A stretch of DNA of 64,000 bases from an uncultured Clostridia bacterium (GCA_946621465.1 CAMOOO010000001.1:448386-512385), one strand, 5' to 3'. Shown: positions 49,721 to 59,123, counted from the stretch's first letter. Made by a program: numbers and translations. Notes: generated from the letters alone by a model not told the origin.

Positions 49721-51265
49721 TTATGCGATGGCCTCTGTAGGTGTTTGTTCAAATCCGCTATCGTCAGATGGCGGTGTGTCGATTTCACTTGATCCTTCCT
49801 CGTCAGCTTTTCGCATTTCAATAAGCTCAGCAAGTATTCTATCCCTTCGCTTGCCGCGGAAGTTATCTAAAAGTGTCACCAATCCGGGGAGTAGGTTCCC
49901 CACAACGCCGGGTATCGCCACTAAATAGAACAATCCTCTTAACGTTTCGGACGATTGCTGAACCTCTTCTGCTCCTTCCGGCTTGCTGATGTATCCGATA
50001 AAAGTAAGCCCTAAAGGCAATAATAAATCTTTCCAAAAACCGTTAATTCTGCCTGCCATTGAGTTGACGGCAAAGACCATACCTTCCGAACGAGTACCGA
50101 CGCCGTATTTCTTTCTCATCCTCCAGTCCATATAGTCTGCCGAGTCGGCAAGCTGTATCCTTCTGGATGCGCCTATTGCACCATTGGGGAATCCACCGAG
50201 CGCAATGCAAATACCGGCGAGCGCAATGAAACCTTTGTTACCGGCGACGTTGCCCTCTCCCAAAAAGATACTACCAAACGTAAGCAGTATTATATAAAAG
50301 AATGCTGTATAAAAGTAGCCACCGGCGATAATATCGCGTGGAGCGAGTTTTTTTCCGATAAAAGGTATTAACGCAATACCGACATAGCTCAACGCCGAAC
50401 TAACCGCGCCTACCGCAGTAGAAAGCCATGCGGCCCCGAGCGTGTGCGTATAAAAATACAATAGAGCACCGTAACAAATCTGCCTGATGCTGTCAAGAAT
50501 CTGCGCAAATACAGCGGTAATAAGCGGTCTATTCTGAATAATTGCTTTTGCATTTATTTTTATTGGCGCCTCTTTTAAGCTGACTTGCACTTTTTCTTTC
50601 AACGTAAGTCCGGGCATAATCATCGTAGCAAGACCCACGACACCGAAAATTAGCGCACAAACGATGTAGATCCAATATTGCGTGGTGCGGTCTTTGTACA
50701 GACTCATAAACATCGGTATGACACCACCGGGAAGCATCGAACCTAACGTGGAAGCAAACGATGCTACCGTGTAGAAATTCTTTCTGTCGTTGGGATTACT
50801 CGTCATTCTTGCTGACGTTGTCATTAGCGCCATATCATAGAACGCATCCGATACACAGAAAATCAGGTAGAATACGAAGACCCAAATAATTCTCATTGTC
50901 ATACTCACATTGGGGACGACAAATAAGAGTACCGAGGTTACAGACAGTGGGAACGGTGTAAGAAGCAAGAATGGCTTTACCCTACTCCGACCATTTCTGG
51001 GTGGGGCATCGTAAATTCCGCCGGCAATTGGATCAGCCAGAATATTGACGATCTTTGCTACCAAAGAGATAACAAAAAGCATCTGCGAGGTGATGCCCAT
51101 AAAGTCCGTCATATAGAACATGAAGAAGGTGCCGATCATGTCCTGTCCCATGCAGTTACCAAAAGAACCACTGGCAAAACCCAATTGCTCTTTTAATGTA
51201 AATGAGGGATTGTTTTTTATTCTATACCACCCATCTTTGATGGATTGACCGAGATTCTTTTTCAT
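49721..51265 (-). CDS. MFS transporter, GPH sugar:cation symporter family
   Basis: A 514-residue transporter with about twelve helices, typical of the glycoside-pentoside-hexuronide family (MTDFMGI near the start, ADPIAGGIYDAP in the loop after TM2, YMDWRMRKKYGVGTRSEG between halves). Members import sugars or glycosides with a cation; the substrate is unknown. A long acidic tail (about 475-514) is probably cytoplasmic. The ATG at 51265 is chosen over a TTG at 51289 because a TTGCAA/TACAAT promoter ends exactly 6 nt before it, giving a probable leaderless message. Confidence 0.87.
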   Translation of the reverse strand: MKKNLGQSIKDGWYRIKNNPSFTLKEQLGFASGSFGNCMGQDMIGTFFMFYMTDFMGITSQMLFVISLVAKIVNILADPIAGGIYDAPPRNGRSRVKPFLLLTPFPLSVTSVLLFVVPNVSMTMRIIWVFVFYLIFCVSDAFYDMALMTTSARMTSNPNDRKNFYTVASFASTLGSMLPGGVIPMFMSLYKDRTTQYWIYIVCALIFGVVGLATMIMPGLTLKEKVQVSLKEAPIKINAKAIIQNRPLITAVFAQILDSIRQICYGALLYFYTHTLGAAWLSTAVGAVSSALSYVGIALIPFIGKKLAPRDIIAGGYFYTAFFYIILLTFGSIFLGEGNVAGNKGFIALAGICIALGGFPNGAIGASRRIQLADSADYMDWRMRKKYGVGTRSEGMVFAVNSMAGRINGFWKDLLLPLGLTFIGYISKPEGAEEVQQSSETLRGLFYLVAIPGVVGNLLPGLVTLLDNFRGKRRDRILAELIEMRKADEEGSSEIDTPPSDDSGFEQTPTEAIA

Positions 51266-51271
51266 ATTTCC

Positions 51272-51300
51272 ATTGTAACACTCATTCAATGATTTTGCAA
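51272..51300 (-). promoter_or_regulatory. GPH transporter promoter, leaderless arrangement
   Basis: Minus-strand TTGCAA (51300-51295) and TACAAT (51277-51272) with a 17-bp spacer and 6 nt to the ATG. Confidence 0.7.
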
Positions 51301-51331
51301 GATAGCTTTCATAGAAAACCTAAATAAAACT

Positions 51332-51358
51332 AAAGAGTCGTCACGTGGACGACTCTTT
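51332..51358 (-). terminator. Terminator after ppdK
   Basis: A perfect 11-bp stem (AAAGAGTCGTC at 51332-51342 with its complement at 51348-51358), 5-nt loop, AT-rich tail on the minus strand. Confidence 0.9.
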
Positions 51359-51383
51359 ATATTGAATAATTGCATTACCCTTA

Positions 51384-54023
51384 TTATTTGCTCTGTTTGA
51401 TGGCAGCTTGCGCGGCAGCCAAACGAGCGATCGGAATACGGTAGGGAGAGCAGGAAACGTAATTCAAACCGATCTCATTGCAGAATTCAATGGAAGACGG
51501 GTCTCCACCATGTTCACCGCAAATACCGCAGTGCAGGTTCTTTCTCTGTCCGCGACCAAGTTCAACAGCCATCTTCATGAGTTTTCCTACGCCGTTCGTA
51601 TCCAAACGTGCAAACGGATCAAATTCATAAATCTTAGCCTGATAATAGCTGGGAAGGAATTTGCTGGCATCGTCACGGCTGAAACCGAAGGTCATCTGCG
51701 TAAGGTCGTTGGTACCGAAGCAGAAGAATTCAGCTTCTTTAGCGATCTCGTCGGCGGTAAGAGCCGCTCTCGGGATCTCGATCATGGTACCTACTTCGTA
51801 TTTGAGAGAAACGCCTGCCGCTTTGATAACTTCATCAGCGGTCTTGACTACAGTTTCTTTGCAGTATTTCAATTCTTTGATTTCGCCAACGAGCGGAATC
51901 ATGATTTCCGGAACAACGTTCCAATCGGGATGACGTTTTTGTACGTTGATAGCCGCCTTGATCACAGCTTTCGTTTGCATAATTGCAATCTCAGGATAGG
52001 TAACAGCCAAACGACAACCACGATGACCCATCATGGGGTTGAACTCTTCCAAGCTCTTGCAGAACAATCTGATTTCTTGAGGAGTTTTTCCTTGAGCGGC
52101 AGCGAGCTGTTCGATATCTCTCGTTTCCACGGGAACAAACTCATGAAGCGGCGGATCCAAGAAACGAATGGTAACCGGTTTTCCTTCCAACGCTTCCATA
52201 AGGCCTTCAAAGTCTTCCTGTTGCATCGGCTCGATAGCGTCGAGAGCCTTAACTCTTTCTTCTTTAGTCTCAGAGCAGATCATCTCTCTGAACTTTTCAA
52301 TTCTGCCGGGTCCGAAGAACATATGCTCGGTACGGCAAAGTCCGATACCGTCTGCGCCCAGTTCAACAGCCTTCTTCGCATCGGTCGGCGTATCGGCATT
52401 GGTACGAACACCCATGGTCTTATATTTGTCGGCAAGTTTCATGATTCTGCCGAAATAACCGCTGTTCGGGTCGGCAGGAACGGTTTTGATAACACAGTCG
52501 TAGATCTTACCGGTAGAGCCGTCCAAGGACAAACCATCGCCCTCGTGGAAAGTTTTTCCGCCGAGTTCAAAGTATTTCTCTTCTTCATGCATCTTGATAT
52601 CTCCGCAACCGGAAACGCAGCAGGTTCCCATACCACGAGCAACAACGGCAGCGTGGGAGGTTTGTCCACCACGAACAGTCAGGATACCCTGAGCAAATTT
52701 CATACCCTCGATATCTTCGGGAGAAGTTTCCAATCTGACGAGAATAACTTTCTTTCCGGCTTTGCCATATTTAACAGCATCCTCGGGAGTAAATACGATA
52801 GTTCCTGCAGCGGCACCGGGAGAAGCAGCGATACCTTTACCAACGACGTTGTTTTTATCGGCAGCCTTTAACGCGGCAACGTCAAAGGTGGGATGCAACA
52901 ACATGTCAAGCGTCTTAGCATCGATCTGGAGAAGAGCTTCTTTCTCGGAAATCATTCCTTCGTCGATCAGGTCACAAGCAATACGGATAGCGGCAGCTGC
53001 GGTACGTTTTCCGTTTCTGGTTTGCAACATATAAAGTTTACCTTGCTCGATGGTGAACTCCATATCCTGCATATCTCTGTAGTGATTTTCCAATGTTTGG
53101 CAAACATTAAGGAATTGATTGTAAACGTCGGGCAGAACTTCTGCCATTTTGGAAATCGGCATGGGAGTACGAACACCGGCAACGACGTCTTCGCCCTGGG
53201 CGTTCATAAGGAATTCACCCATGAGGCCTTTTTCACCGGTAGCAGGGTTACGCGTGAATGCAACGCCCGTTCCGCAATCGTTACCCATGTTACCAAACGC
53301 CATCATCTGAACGTTAACAGCGGTACCCCAGCTATAAGGAATGTCATGGTCCATACGATAAATGTTTGCACGGGGGTTATCCCAGCTGCGGAAAACGGCT
53401 TTGATTGCCTCAAAGAGCTGTTCTTTCGGATCATCCGGGAAGTCTTTCCCCAGAGCCTGTTTATATTTTGCTTTGAATTTATTAGCGAGTTCTCTCAAAT
53501 CACTTGCCGTGAGGTCAACGTCGAATTCAACGCCTTTCCATTCTTTCATTTCGTCGATGAGGCTCTCGAATTCCTTCTTGGAAACCTCCATAACAACGTC
53601 GGAGAACATTTGAATAAATCTTCTGTAGCAGTCCCATGCCCATCTCGGGTTATTGGATTTAGCCGCGATAACATTGACAACTTCTTCATTCAAACCGAGG
53701 TTAAGAATGGTATCCATCATACCGGGCATCGAAGCTCTGGCGCCGGAACGAACGGAAACGAGCAAAGGATTTTCTTTATCACCGAATTTTTTGCCGGTAA
53801 TCTTTTCCATTTTCTCGATATATTCCATAATTTGCGCCTGGATTTCGGCATTGATTTGTCTGCCATCCTCATAATACTTCGTACAAGCTTCCGTACTAAT
53901 GGTAAAACCTTGCGGCACGGGCAAACCGATATTGGTCATTTCCGCGAGGTTGGCGCCTTTTCCGCCGAGGATATCACGCATTTTCGCGTTGCCTTCTGTG
54001 AAAAGATAAACGTACTTTTTCAT
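51384..54023 (-). CDS. ppdK: Pyruvate, phosphate dikinase
   Basis: Interconverts pyruvate and phosphoenolpyruvate with ATP/AMP and pyrophosphate, a hallmark of energy-thrifty anaerobic glycolysis. At 879 residues it has full length: an ATP-grasp N-terminus (KGANLAEM), the phospho-His swivel domain (GGQTSHAAVVARGMG) and the PEP-binding TIM barrel (GIGLCRTEHMF, HCGICGEHGG). AGGAGAG precedes the ATG, and promoter and terminator flank it, so it is transcribed alone. With gpmI and pgk it completes lower glycolysis toward pyruvate apart from enolase. Confidence 0.97.
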   Translation of the reverse strand: MKKYVYLFTEGNAKMRDILGGKGANLAEMTNIGLPVPQGFTISTEACTKYYEDGRQINAEIQAQIMEYIEKMEKITGKKFGDKENPLLVSVRSGARASMPGMMDTILNLGLNEEVVNVIAAKSNNPRWAWDCYRRFIQMFSDVVMEVSKKEFESLIDEMKEWKGVEFDVDLTASDLRELANKFKAKYKQALGKDFPDDPKEQLFEAIKAVFRSWDNPRANIYRMDHDIPYSWGTAVNVQMMAFGNMGNDCGTGVAFTRNPATGEKGLMGEFLMNAQGEDVVAGVRTPMPISKMAEVLPDVYNQFLNVCQTLENHYRDMQDMEFTIEQGKLYMLQTRNGKRTAAAAIRIACDLIDEGMISEKEALLQIDAKTLDMLLHPTFDVAALKAADKNNVVGKGIAASPGAAAGTIVFTPEDAVKYGKAGKKVILVRLETSPEDIEGMKFAQGILTVRGGQTSHAAVVARGMGTCCVSGCGDIKMHEEEKYFELGGKTFHEGDGLSLDGSTGKIYDCVIKTVPADPNSGYFGRIMKLADKYKTMGVRTNADTPTDAKKAVELGADGIGLCRTEHMFFGPGRIEKFREMICSETKEERVKALDAIEPMQQEDFEGLMEALEGKPVTIRFLDPPLHEFVPVETRDIEQLAAAQGKTPQEIRLFCKSLEEFNPMMGHRGCRLAVTYPEIAIMQTKAVIKAAINVQKRHPDWNVVPEIMIPLVGEIKELKYCKETVVKTADEVIKAAGVSLKYEVGTMIEIPRAALTADEIAKEAEFFCFGTNDLTQMTFGFSRDDASKFLPSYYQAKIYEFDPFARLDTNGVGKLMKMAVELGRGQRKNLHCGICGEHGGDPSSIEFCNEIGLNYVSCSPYRIPIARLAAAQAAIKQSK

Positions 54024-54071
54024 TGAAATCTCTCCTGTAAAAATTTATTATATGCTTTTTAGCTGAATAAC

Positions 54072-54100
54072 AGTATAGTCTATTTGCGGAAAATACACAA
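54072..54100 (-). promoter_or_regulatory. ppdK promoter
   Basis: Minus-strand TTGTGT (54100-54095) and TATACT (54077-54072) with a 17-bp spacer, about 48 bp before the ATG. Confidence 0.75.
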
Positions 54101-54134
54101 GTATTTTTGAGCTGTTTTCAAGAAAAAAAGGATA

Positions 54135-54764
54135 TTAAAGAGCAAAAAAAAGTTTTTCCGCCTCTCTGACAGAATGGACGGAAAACCCAAATTCGTTTTT
54201 ACAAAACAAAAAAAATGATTTCAGTGCGGAAAACAGCTCTTTTTCGTTAAAAGAATCCGTTTCGACTTCATTGTAAACGGAAGACATAACATGGTATGCA
54301 CTCGGGTCGTTTTCTTCAAAATATGAATAATCGCAACCTATTCTCTCCGCGCATTTCAAGCAAAAATACAGTACTCTTTTTATCGGCTCATCCCCGTACG
54401 CAATTTCCGCCATTGTTTTTATAAAACAAATAAACTCGTCGTGCGTGTCCTCTTCTCGAGTAAAAAACTTTTCTATAGTTTCCAAGCAAATCATGACAGA
54501 AGCATATTTTTTCGCATCAACCCAACACGGGTAAAAACTCTCAATAATTTCTCCCCCCGAGAGAATATTACCCGATCTTCCGCATTGATAATTAAAGTCG
54601 GCACACACCATTATAGAAGATAGATTCTTCAGTTTCGCACCGGGAGTCCGAACGCCCTTTACCACAAATGGAACGATCCCTCTCGGAGTAAAAACGTTGA
54701 TGATTTTATCTTTCTCCCGATAGTCCGTCGCCCGGATCACTATTCCCTTTATCGTTCCGTTCAT
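54135..54764 (-). CDS. recO: DNA repair protein RecO
   Basis: Helps load RecA at gaps as part of RecFOR. The N-terminal OB fold starts MNGTIKGIVIRATDYREKDKI, matching other RecO proteins, and the helical C-terminal part contains LETIEKFF and LYFCLKCAERIGCDYSY. At 209 residues it is shorter than the usual 240-260, and the C-terminal zinc-finger cysteines are not all visible. The start overlaps the yqzL-like gene by about 60 bp; an ATG three bases earlier is equally possible. Confidence 0.88.
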   Translation of the reverse strand: MNGTIKGIVIRATDYREKDKIINVFTPRGIVPFVVKGVRTPGAKLKNLSSIMVCADFNYQCGRSGNILSGGEIIESFYPCWVDAKKYASVMICLETIEKFFTREEDTHDEFICFIKTMAEIAYGDEPIKRVLYFCLKCAERIGCDYSYFEENDPSAYHVMSSVYNEVETDSFNEKELFSALKSFFLFCKNEFGFSVHSVREAEKLFFAL

Positions 54765-54855
54765 CATTTTCTTTTTTTACTTTTTTGTAGAGTAAATAGT
54801 ACCCCATGTTACCGCTTTTTTCAAACGCTTTCCAAAAAATATCTTCCGAACTCAA
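54706..54855 (-). CDS. yqzL: YqzL-like small protein
   Basis: A 49-residue protein matching YqzL, the tiny protein found between era and recO in Bacillus and Clostridia. The signature is FWKAFEKSGNMGYYLLYKK. I choose the TTG at 54855 because AGAGG lies about 9 nt upstream and the length (49) matches YqzL (about 47); an ATG 18 bp earlier would spoil the ribosome site. A dyad at 54859-54866 and 54879-54886 covers that site. Function in the family is unknown. Confidence 0.72.
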   Translation of the reverse strand: MSSEDIFWKAFEKSGNMGYYLLYKKVKKENDERNDKGNSDPGDGLSGER

Positions 54856-54908
54856 TTTGTTTATCCTCTTCATTGATAGGATAAACATTTCGTAAAAAAA
54901 TATTCAGC

Positions 54909-56297
54909 TTAAACTAAATCTTTTTTATCGTATCCGATCGATTTCATAACCAAATCGTCTTCTCGCCAGTCCTCTTTAACTTTAACAAACAACGTCAAAA
55001 ATATTTGCGTACCCGTGATTTTTTCCAAATCCTGCCTGGAATAGGTGGCGATTTTCTTAATCATGCTACCGCCCTTTCCCAAAATGATCGGTTTATGCGC
55101 TTGTTTCTCACATATAATATCGGCATTGATATCAATAATACTCCCGTCCTCCCGATAGGAATATTCTCTGACCTCTACCCCTATTCCATACGGGACTTCT
55201 TTATCGAGTAACCTCAACGCTTTTTCGCGAATAATTTCCGCCGTGATAAAGCGCATATTTTTATCGGTATAACTGTCTTCGTCATAGTAACGAATGGTAT
55301 CGGTCAATAATTTTTTTATTTCAGCTATCAAGGGGGTAACGTTTCTGTTCCTTAGGGCCGACAAAGGAACTACTGCAACCAATTCCTTGATTTCATTCAG
55401 CGCAGTCAGAATCTGCATTACTTTTTCTTTGGTAATATGATCGACTTTGTTGACAACGGCAATCACTTTATACCCGCTACTGATATATCCCATAATGTTC
55501 TTATTGTCATCGGGCAAGAATCCTTTTTCACCGTCTATAACGTAAACAATACAGTCTATACCGTCCGTAGCCGAAACAGCGGTTTTCATCATGTAATCGC
55601 CTAGAGAGTTTTTGGGTTTATGCAAACCGGGAGTATCTATAAAAATGATCTGACAATCCGCTTCGTTATATATCCCTTTAATTTTATTTCTCGTTGTCTG
55701 CGGCTTCCAACTGACAATGGACACCTTTTCTCCGACAATCGTATTTAAAAGGGTGCTTTTCCCAGCATTTGGTCTACCTAGAAGCGCAACAAAGCCCGAC
55801 CGGAAATTGCTTTCTTTTTTTTCAAACGGCTTATCCCGAGTTTGACCGATCTCACCAAGGATGCTTTCGCACAGCCCGTTCATTTCCTTTTCTTTTTCGG
55901 CAGTATCATGGTCAAACCCAAACAAATGGAGCATACCGTGACAACACAAGAAAGAAATCTCTCTCTCCACAGTATGGTCGTATTCCTCCGCCTGCTCCAT
56001 TGCACGGGATAGACAAATAAATATTTCTCCTAACAGCACGGAATTATTTTCCGGATTAATATCGTCGTAATCTTCTTTGACAAAAGGAAGGGAAATATTT
56101 TCCAGATTTTGAAAACTCAGTACGTCGGTGACTTTATCAATACCTCTCTCTTCTCTGTTGAGCGTTCGTATTTCCTCTTCGGAAACGATATTGATCTCCA
56201 CGTCAATATCAACGGGATCCACGCCTAGTTTTTTACAGGCTGCTTCTGCAGCCGTAAATAATTCTTCTTTGTATTTTTCCGCGTAAACTTCTATCAC
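54909..56297 (-). CDS. era: YbeY-Era fusion: rRNA endonuclease plus GTPase
   Basis: A 462-residue fusion. Residues 1-150 are YbeY, the metal-dependent endoribonuclease of 16S rRNA 3' maturation, with the zinc motif HGMLHLFGFDH (His120, His124, His130). Residues about 165-462 are Era, the GTPase that binds the 16S 3' end: G1 GRPNAGKST (174-182), G3 DTPGLH, G4 NKVDH, and a C-terminal KH domain with ILGKGGSMIK. Normally these are separate, nearby genes. It overlaps pgpH by 4 bp and precedes yqzL and recO. Confidence 0.95.
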   Translation of the reverse strand: MIEVYAEKYKEELFTAAEAACKKLGVDPVDIDVEINIVSEEEIRTLNREERGIDKVTDVLSFQNLENISLPFVKEDYDDINPENNSVLLGEIFICLSRAMEQAEEYDHTVEREISFLCCHGMLHLFGFDHDTAEKEKEMNGLCESILGEIGQTRDKPFEKKESNFRSGFVALLGRPNAGKSTLLNTIVGEKVSIVSWKPQTTRNKIKGIYNEADCQIIFIDTPGLHKPKNSLGDYMMKTAVSATDGIDCIVYVIDGEKGFLPDDNKNIMGYISSGYKVIAVVNKVDHITKEKVMQILTALNEIKELVAVVPLSALRNRNVTPLIAEIKKLLTDTIRYYDEDSYTDKNMRFITAEIIREKALRLLDKEVPYGIGVEVREYSYREDGSIIDINADIICEKQAHKPIILGKGGSMIKKIATYSRQDLEKITGTQIFLTLFVKVKEDWREDDLVMKSIGYDKKDLV

Positions 56298-57760
56298 TTC
56301 GTATATTTTATCCTTTGATGGTAAATTGCGGGAACACTCTTTAAAAGTGTTTCTTCTATAATTGTTAAGTCTTTAAACGTAAGCGGACAATCGGTAAACT
56401 GTTGGGCGTTAACTTTGCTTTCAATCAAACTGTGAATGAACGCTCTGAATTGTCTCTCGTCCTTATTGATCCCCTGCGCTCTCGTTGCGGCCTCAACCGT
56501 ATCGACAATCATAATTATCGCGCTTATTTTCGTCGAGGGTCTGGGTCCCTTATATTTAAAGAGATCGCTATTCATTTTTTCGTCTGTCATTTTTATTGAC
56601 TTATTTAAAAAATAGCTGACCGTTTGATCGCCATGGTGTTCTTCCGCTATTTGTGCCAGCTCCTCAGGGAGACGATTGCGACGAATTATTGCAGCTCCCT
56701 CGGTGGTATGCTTGGTTATCATTGTCACACTGACTTCCGGAATATAATTGTCATGCGGATTGTATGTTGTCTGATTTTCGGAAAAACAAATGGGATTATA
56801 AAGTTTACCGATATCGTGATAGCAGGCCCCTGCTTTTGCTAACGCCGGATTTTCTCCGATGGCCTTCGCGCAATCCTGTGCTAAAATCGACATGGCGATG
56901 GAATGGTTATATGTTCCCGGAGCCTCTTTAGCAAGTTTCTCAATCAACGGAGCATTTGCAGCACAAATTTCCTCCAACCGGAAGTTACTGTATAAACGGA
57001 AAGCAACCTCATATAATGGAGTCAAAACCATGAACGATGCAAGGCTGATCAGAATGGAAAGCGAAGCGTATATTCCGTTAACTATGAAGTTTCTCCACGT
57101 GTCGCCTTGCGAAAGCAAGGATAGCACGATAGTGAGCGGGAAAGCGATAACAACTCCAACGAATAGGCTTTGCAACAAAAAGGACAATCTTGTATATCTT
57201 TTTTTTGCTAAAATGAGAACGAAGCAGCCGGAAACCAGCTGTATTGTTGCCGAAGAAAAAAGATGAAACAGATCATCGTACGGATTGATCATATAATAAC
57301 TTAATGAAAAGATGATGGGAATAACGGCATTGATTATATATGCCAATTTATCGTCGATAAGCAAGAAAACGACCAATCCGCAGAAAACCAGAGGGATAAT
57401 GAAATCGGACAGGTAATATGACAGAATGGGCGCCAGTAAAAACGGAAGGGCAAAGGTAGCGACCAGTATCCATTTAGTACTGTTTCTGATAAACACATCC
57501 GGTCTTTTGGAAAATAAATACCATAAAAAGAAAGTAAAGACAAAAAAGAAAACGACACCTACAAGGACATAGGAGATTACTCTTTCGCTATTGAATATTT
57601 CCGCAAAAGTATATTTACTTGTCAAATAAAAGAAAAGTGCCATCAAGAACGGCAGAGAAAAACTGAACAGAAAAAAAAGTGTTTCTGCTTTTTTCCAGGC
57701 ATTTTTCCCTTCCTGTCTACTGATAACAGGCGTTGATCCCTTTTGTGTAATATATTGCAT
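56294..57760 (-). CDS. pgpH: PgpH-like 7TM-HD c-di-AMP phosphodiesterase, short form
   Basis: Degrades c-di-AMP to pApA. The HD domain begins near residue 265 and has its HD pair at 315-316 (YHDIGKL), with HH at EEHHGD and the final Asp in MIVDTVEA. About seven helices fill residues 26-255. The family is usually about 700 residues with a large extracellular 7TMR-HDED domain after TM1. Here only about 15 residues separate TM1 and TM2, so that sensor is absent. It lies in the conserved yqfC-yqfD-pgpH-ybeY-era order. With CdaA it can set c-di-AMP levels. Confidence 0.9.
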   Translation of the reverse strand: MQYITQKGSTPVISRQEGKNAWKKAETLFFLFSFSLPFLMALFFYLTSKYTFAEIFNSERVISYVLVGVVFFFVFTFFLWYLFSKRPDVFIRNSTKWILVATFALPFLLAPILSYYLSDFIIPLVFCGLVVFLLIDDKLAYIINAVIPIIFSLSYYMINPYDDLFHLFSSATIQLVSGCFVLILAKKRYTRLSFLLQSLFVGVVIAFPLTIVLSLLSQGDTWRNFIVNGIYASLSILISLASFMVLTPLYEVAFRLYSNFRLEEICAANAPLIEKLAKEAPGTYNHSIAMSILAQDCAKAIGENPALAKAGACYHDIGKLYNPICFSENQTTYNPHDNYIPEVSVTMITKHTTEGAAIIRRNRLPEELAQIAEEHHGDQTVSYFLNKSIKMTDEKMNSDLFKYKGPRPSTKISAIIMIVDTVEAATRAQGINKDERQFRAFIHSLIESKVNAQQFTDCPLTFKDLTIIEETLLKSVPAIYHQRIKYTK

Positions 57761-57781
57761 TTTTTCCTTATTTGTTTTCGG

Positions 57782-58837
57782 TTAGGATATTTTTATTTCT
57801 ACCTCATAGTATAAATCTAAAATAACCTTTTTGTCTACTGTTTTTATTAAAAACCATTTTTTTGCATTTTGCGCATTCTCCGGTACTTTCCGTTCCAGCT
57901 GGCTAAAAGCCTCGCTTATTGTCTCTTCTTTTTCCTTTTCCAAATCGACTTCTACCTTGATTTCTTCCACTTCATAGTATTCTATTTTCTTCACTTTCAA
58001 AGGGACTGCCATAGGTAACCATACTTCCGATTTTTCCGTTTCATACTCCGTAAATACTCCCTTATATTCATGCTCGGAATCAAGGGAACAATAGTACGTT
58101 TCCTTTCTTCCCGTTCGCCGTACGATCAATTTTTCAGAGGAAATAATTCTGCTTTCATTTAGCCAAATTCTGCCGTACACGTCTCCCTTGGCTTTTTTAT
58201 CTGTTTTTTCTATCAGCGTTTCACCTCTTTTAACCGCCTGACCCACGGCAACATGACAATCACCCTCATAAAGTACGATTTTGGTAACCAATGCGTCGTA
58301 TTTACTTACAACAACGTCTTCCGGCACAGAAACGGTCGGAAGTTCATTTAAAACAGTAACGCATAGAATGTTGCCATTTATTGAGACTGTCGCATCACTG
58401 ATTTCATCCAACAGGCATATTTCCATTTTTAACATTTCGGTATCGACATCTTTTTTGAATCCGGGAAGGCTCGTCTTTTCGTGAATAAGATCCGCTATAA
58501 TTCCCGGTTCTCTCGCTCCTGCTATTTGCACGTTTGTAACGCACATGGAATAAAAATACAACAATACTGCTATTACAAAAAAACCAAATATTAATCCGAC
58601 CCTACCGAGTACTCTTTTCCCAATAGAAAAAATCTTTCCGGGTTCATCAGCACCCAGCGTTTTACCATTTTCCTCAAAAAACGTTTTAACTTCCGCATAT
58701 GACCTTCTATTGATAACAAAACGACACCCTTCTTTGTATTTTTCTAATCTTGTAGCAGAAAAACCGCCCATGCGAATCAATCGGACGGTGTAAGGCGTCG
58801 ATGCATTCGTTACAACGCGAATATTATTGATTCTCAT
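57782..58837 (-). CDS. yqfD: Sporulation protein YqfD
   Basis: A 351-residue membrane-anchored protein of the YqfD family, made in the mother cell during sporulation in Bacillus; its exact job is unknown. One transmembrane helix lies at about residues 85-105, followed by an outside region with internal repeats and a Glu/Lys-rich segment near the C-terminus. GGAGAA precedes the ATG at 58837, which overlaps yqfC by 14 bp. A TTG 36 bp upstream without a ribosome site was not chosen. The N-terminus is shorter than in Bacillus. Confidence 0.85.
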   Translation of the reverse strand: MRINNIRVVTNASTPYTVRLIRMGGFSATRLEKYKEGCRFVINRRSYAEVKTFFEENGKTLGADEPGKIFSIGKRVLGRVGLIFGFFVIAVLLYFYSMCVTNVQIAGAREPGIIADLIHEKTSLPGFKKDVDTEMLKMEICLLDEISDATVSINGNILCVTVLNELPTVSVPEDVVVSKYDALVTKIVLYEGDCHVAVGQAVKRGETLIEKTDKKAKGDVYGRIWLNESRIISSEKLIVRRTGRKETYYCSLDSEHEYKGVFTEYETEKSEVWLPMAVPLKVKKIEYYEVEEIKVEVDLEKEKEETISEAFSQLERKVPENAQNAKKWFLIKTVDKKVILDLYYEVEIKIS

Positions 58838-59096
58838 TAACTTCTCCAATGGAACTGATTTTTCCACGCACAATAATCTGATCTTTGGTTATTTGGCAAA
58901 TACTAAGTCCCTTTCCGCATATTTTGACCTTATCCCTACCGATTTTAATAATCACACAAGATTCATCAAAATCCAGTAAACCGTTAAAACCGTCAACAGC
59001 AACGCCTGAATTATAGAAAAAAAGAATGTTGGGAAGGGTCGTTTCCGTCAAAGGAAAGCCCAAACGAAGAAGAATCTCGTTGTAAAATGATTGCAT
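58824..59096 (-). CDS. yqfC: YabP/YqfC family sporulation protein
   Basis: A 90-residue YabP/YqfC-family protein, sigma-E controlled in Bacillus and paired with yqfD. The conserved beta-rich core is ILFFYNSGVAVDGFNGLLDF with KVKICGKGLSI behind it. No Shine-Dalgarno is present: TATTAT ends 6 nt before the ATG, and CATATTAT is close to a sigma-E -10 (CATACANT). That hints at sporulation-specific expression, though the -35 is poor. Confidence 0.85.
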   Translation of the reverse strand: MQSFYNEILLRLGFPLTETTLPNILFFYNSGVAVDGFNGLLDFDESCVIIKIGRDKVKICGKGLSICQITKDQIIVRGKISSIGEVNENQ

Positions 59097-59123
59097 ACTA
59101 AAATAATATGAAAGATAAAAAAT

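Noticed and set aside
51408..54026. Long plus-strand open frames of 487 and 377 codons opposite ppdK
   Set aside because: They are antisense shadows of a highly conserved gene; no ribosome site and no recognisable domains.
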